Source of the DNA: Meghimatium bilineatum
Taxonomy: Eukaryota; Mollusca; Gastropoda; Stylommatophora; Philomycidae
Direction of reading: 5' to 3'
NCBI GenBank assembly: GCA_034231615.1
Contig: CM067314.1
Coordinates: forward strand, 10,453,740 to 10,517,739
Length of the DNA stretch: 64,000 nt
In this document: positions 60,712 through 64,000 of the stretch, in pieces
Layout of the letters: every line of letters begins with the position of its first letter
How positions within the stretch are numbered: the first letter of the stretch is position 1
Translations under genes and position numbers: made by a program
The notes under the pieces: model-generated
Database searches by the model: none
The model's input: the letters and a program-made list of their open reading frames with translations, nothing else
What the model was told of the DNA's origin: nothing

Positions 60712-62008
60712 GGAAGGTCGCCATAATCTTGATAGAATTTATCACAATAGTGCAGCAATTACATGACAGAGTGCAAGCTAGAGGTCAGGATGATGGTGAG
60801 TTATCTGAAACGTTTTCTATCTCAAATGGCGTAAAACAGGGATGTGTATTAGCACCTACCCTATTTAGCATCATGTACTCTGATCTATGTTAGACGTTCA
60901 GAGATCTAGATTTGGGAGTAAACATATATTGAATAGATGAAAAATTATTCAACCTGCGGCGGCTCCAAGAAAAAAACAAAGTCAAATCACACACAATCAG
61001 GAATCTCTTATTTGCTGATGACTGTGCCCTAAATGCCAACTCAGATGCTGACCTACAAATTATTATAGATAGATTCTCCAAAGCATGTACCAACTTTGAA
61101 CTTACTAGTAACACAGCGAAAACAGCAGTCATGCTACAACCAGCAACTGGCAAAAGCTATCTCAAGCCCTGCATAAAGGTAAATGGTGTAGCACTGAATG
61201 TTGTGAATAGTTTCATACCCAGGTAGTAAGTTATCACAAAATGCCAACGTTGATGATGAAGTGCATGCAAGGATCGCCAAAGCAAGCAGTACTTTCGGCA
61301 GATTGTATCTATTGTTTGGCGTAGAAATGGCAAAAAACCTACAGACTAAGCTGAAAGTCTACTGAACAGTGGTACTTCCAGTGCTGTTATACGCTAGTGA
61401 AACATGGACTATGTATAGACGTCATGTGAGGAAACGCAATCACTTTCATACAACTTGTCTCAGAAAAGTTATGAATATCAGATGGCAGGACAAGATTCCA
61501 GAAACAACTGTCCTTGATAGAACTAGTATCCCCAGCATTGACACGATCCTGATGCAGACACATATTCGTTGGGCAGGTCATTTGTGCGTATGCCAGACCA
61601 TCGCCTGCCAAAGATACTTCTCTATGGTGAGCTGAAGAAGAGTACGCTATCTCAAGGTGCCCAAAATAAGCGCTACAAGGACTCGTTACACACCTTACTA
61701 AAAGCGTTTGAAATAAATCAATATGGAAAATCTTGCACAAAATAGATCTACATGGCGCTCTATAATCAAAATAAAAAAGTGCGCATCATGTTGTGAGAAG
61801 AGAAGAAATGCAGCAGCTCAACATGGTAGAGTAGCTAGAAAGTCACGGATAGACCAAGATCCTTCTACAGTGGTTATTCCATGCCCGAACTATTCAAGAA
61901 CATTTACAGCTCGAATTGGGCTCATTAGTCATCTACATGCAACTACAGAGTCTTCTCTTTATTTTGAAAACCTTCATAAATTTCCTATGCCAGAACTGCT
62001 GCATGTGT
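60712..62008 (+). mobile_element. LINE ORF2 with C-terminal zinc-finger motif, degraded
   Basis: Plus strand, several frames: LHDRVQARGQDDGELSETF, SNGVKQGCVLAPTLFSI, RNLLFADDCALNANSDADLQ (FADD catalytic motif), HARIAKASSTFGRLY, PVLLYASETWTMYRRHVRK, DTILMQTHIRWAGHL, and a last block with CPNYSRTFTARIGLISHLH. The last block is a C2H2-like finger whose second Cys is now Tyr. Frameshifts and stops near 60893, 61225 and 61635. The usual 3' UTR is missing at 62008. Confidence 0.9.
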
Positions 62009-62010
62009 GA

Positions 62011-62860
62011 CTGTGTCTCTTCTGGGTCTGTATGCACCTAGGTTATTTGAGAGAATGTCTTTGATCTTCAGTTCCATGATTATGCGTCTAGCAACAATTA
62101 TTTCCAGAACCTTACTGTACATATTCTACAGTGTGATGATACGATTACCTTATATGTCCATATAATCTTTTCATGGTTTTGGCACGGGTATAAAATAGCT
62201 ATAAAATGAGACAGGCAGGTTTAGAGAACATAGTCACAACAGGCAAAATTCAAGGCAAAAGAAACAGAGGGCGACAACATGAGAAAATATTATACAGTTT
62301 GACAACCTGGCACAACAAGTAAACATCAACGACCTTGATACATAATACTGTGGACAGAGAGCTGTGGAGAGCCATGATCGACTACGCCAGCCGGCATGGC
62401 ACATGATGATGATGATGATGATGAGATAGCTATGTAGCCACTTCTCTGGTACTACTCCTGTTTTCAGACTCACATTATAATCATCTATCATCTTAAATAG
62501 CATAGTCTCCACAATGTCCTTGAGTAAGCTGTACCTGATTCCACCCGTGCCAGGACCGCCTCCAGATGTATTCTTAATAGCCAGTTGCACATCGTCAACA
62601 CCTGCAAACTGGTCTTCTTTGGCCCTAATATCCGTGACGGATGTCATGGTATGCAACATTTCTTTGCGTTTATCAGTCACCCTGATTAGTTTGTTGAAGA
62701 TATCTGTCAAAGACGACTGCCTTTCATCTCATCTGATGTCATTGTCTGCCCTGAGTTTTCCCTCACTCTTGTGCTGGGTTTCGTTTCTGTACTCCGCTTC
62801 ATTGACCTATGTAGCTTCCATAACTTGTGTAATGCTTTGTTCTCCGTGATCTCCTCAGTA
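62011..62860 (-). mobile_element. LINE RT N-terminal part, minus, interrupted
   Basis: Minus strand from 62710: TDIFNKLIRVTDKRKEML, QLAIKNTSGGGPGTGGIRYS, LLKDIVETMLFKMIDDYN, GVVPEKWLHSY; it resumes left of 62203 with FIPVPKP, a decayed region, and IIMELKIKDILSNNLGAYRP-R. These are the early RT blocks. A family 1 LINE (62203-62425) sits between HSY and FIPVPKP. Confidence 0.85.
62203..62425 (+). mobile_element. LINE family 1 copy nested in another LINE
   Basis: Starts with MRQAGLENIVTTGKIQG-coding sequence and ends ASRHGT, stop, then (ATG)n. Flanked by direct repeats ATAGCTAT at 62195-62202 and 62426-62433: a target-site duplication of 8 bp. Confidence 0.9.
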
Positions 62861-62904
62861 TAAAATTTTCCAACATATGTTCTTTATATAAATATATATT
62901 CTTC

Positions 62905-63065
62905 TTCTTCAGGGTTCATTTTCATACTCCCGTTGGATCTCTCTTGTAGCAAGACGATGGTCCTACTAGATTCCTACAGGATGTAGTCCAGAGAATGGAA
63001 ATGCATTGTGTCGTCCATTTTATTTGCGTCATGGCCTGACACATTTGTCTTCGGCACCATACATG
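62905..63065 (-). mobile_element. SINE-like family A, variant end
   Basis: Minus strand: CTCTGGACTACATCCTG, CTTGCTACAAGAGAGATCC, GGGAGTATGAAAATGAACCC and a GAAGAAGAAG tail; pairs with the variant at 48315. Confidence 0.72.
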
Positions 63066-63104
63066 CATACTTCATACTTTCCTAATGAGTCAGATCGTTA
63101 GCGC

Positions 63105-63518
63105 AGTGTGGTAAATTATTAACTGGAAAGTGGGAAATTAGAGGCAACAGAGATGTGGTTCTACAGAGGAATGTTGAGAATGCCATGGACTGCCAGAAAA
63201 TCTAATGTAGAGGTGTTGAAAGAGTCAAATGCGAAATCAACCTTAATCAACAAAAATAAGAAAAAGGCAATCTTCTTTTTTTTTGGCTACTTCATGAGAC
63301 AGGCAGATTTAGCGAACATAGTCACAACAGGCAAAATTGAAGGCAATGGAGACAGAGGGTGACAACGTGAGAAAATATTAGACAGTTTGACAACCTGGCA
63401 CAGCAAGAAAACAACAACGATCTTGATACATAATACTTTGGACAGAGAGCTGTGGAGAGCCATGACCTCCTACGCCAGTGGGCATTGTACCTGATGATGA
63501 TGATGATGATGATGAATG
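63105..63518 (+). mobile_element. LINE family 1, 5'-truncated copy
   Basis: Plus strand: WFYRGMLRMPWTARKSNVEV, LIN-KNKKKAIF, FGYFMRQADLANIVTTGKIE, then a stop in place of a Gln codon, and an (ATG)n tail of about 9 units. Confidence 0.9.
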
Positions 63519-63589
63519 ATTCTCTGTTTCCATTCTTACTGTGATGCCATCATGTGCAGTGACGTAGCTTATGTAACGTGTATTATTCT

Positions 63590-63850
63590 TCGTTCACGAT
63601 AAAGACATTCTTGTTGACTTGTGTAGGTCTTCATATATGTTTCCAATGTTCACGTAACAGACCGTCTTGTTGATTTGGGTAGATAGAACTTCATGTATGC
63701 TTATAATGTTCACGATAAAGAACATCTTTTTGATTTGAGAAGATAGATCTTCATGCATGGTTCAAATGTGCAGATGAAGAACTTCTTGTTCATTTGTGTA
63801 GATAGATCTTCATGTATGTTTCCAATGTTCAAGGTAAAACCATCGTGTTG
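63590..63850. repeat. About 60-bp minisatellite, 5 copies
   Basis: Units with AACATCTTGTTGATTTG, GGTAGATAGATCTTCATGTA and TGTTTCCAATGTTCACG, moderately diverged. Confidence 0.93.
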
Positions 63851-63868
63851 ATTTGGGTAGATAGATCT

Positions 63869-63893
63869 TCATAGTTAGTTAGTTAGTTAGTTA
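63869..63893. repeat. (GTTA)n microsatellite
   Basis: About 6 units of TTAG. Confidence 0.9.
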
Positions 63894-64000
63894 GTCGTCG
63901 GATCATCATCACTGCAAACCGGACACATCCATAGTTGCTCCGATCTCTCCTTGAGTGTATCCGCCATCACACTTCTGCTGACAGTACCGGTCCTATGCTG

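Overview
The window is animal (metazoan) nuclear DNA: AT-rich, gene-poor, with spliceosomal introns, decayed LINEs, SINEs and DNA transposons, and an exceptional density of minisatellites. The kinds of LINE and the extracellular-matrix-type gene suggest a spiralian, perhaps a mollusc. That is an inference; nothing in the sequence names a species.

The only host gene I can support runs left to right on the + strand and enters from beyond the left edge. Ten exons can be assembled between 1772 and 42869, with canonical AG/GT borders and matching phases at every junction. They encode von Willebrand factor A (vWA) domains, each built from three exons (about 225, 170 and 180 nt; phases 1-0, 0-1, 1-1): the last third of one domain (1772-1951), a full domain (5292-5518, 17014-17185, 20391-20570), a Thr/Pro linker (24557-24571, 27489-27650, 32270-32284) and another full domain (35711-35931, 40179-40341, 42690-42869). 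Both full domains keep the MIDAS metal-site pattern. The product is probably a secreted or matrix multi-vWA protein of collagen VI/matrilin-like type. Its 3' end is not resolved.

The introns (about 2.3 to 11.5 kb) are filled with tandem arrays: 18-bp units over about 4.5 kb (7225-11735), a 44/41-bp lineage ending exactly at an exon (14890-17013), 43-bp units (18520-19710), 40-bp units (26395-27290), and others of 26, 32, 37, 40, 45 and 60 bp. From 42.9 kb to the end lie mainly mobile-element remains: a LINE with a YADD motif (44190-45161), a Tc1/mariner copy whose core is replaced by a homogeneous 71-bp satellite (45590-47350), a hAT MITE with perfect TIRs and TSD (52061-52397), a LINE whose tail grew into a long ATTG microsatellite (58010-58613), and a LINE cluster with one copy nested in another (59866-63515).

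The most notable structure is that the 41-bp array before the exon at 17014 consists of copies of a complete 3' splice-site module, and the last copy is the real acceptor. About 180 bp before the Thr-rich exon, each unit of another array carries a good 5' splice-donor consensus. Several very long ORFs in the window are only stop-free reading of tandem repeats and are not called as genes.
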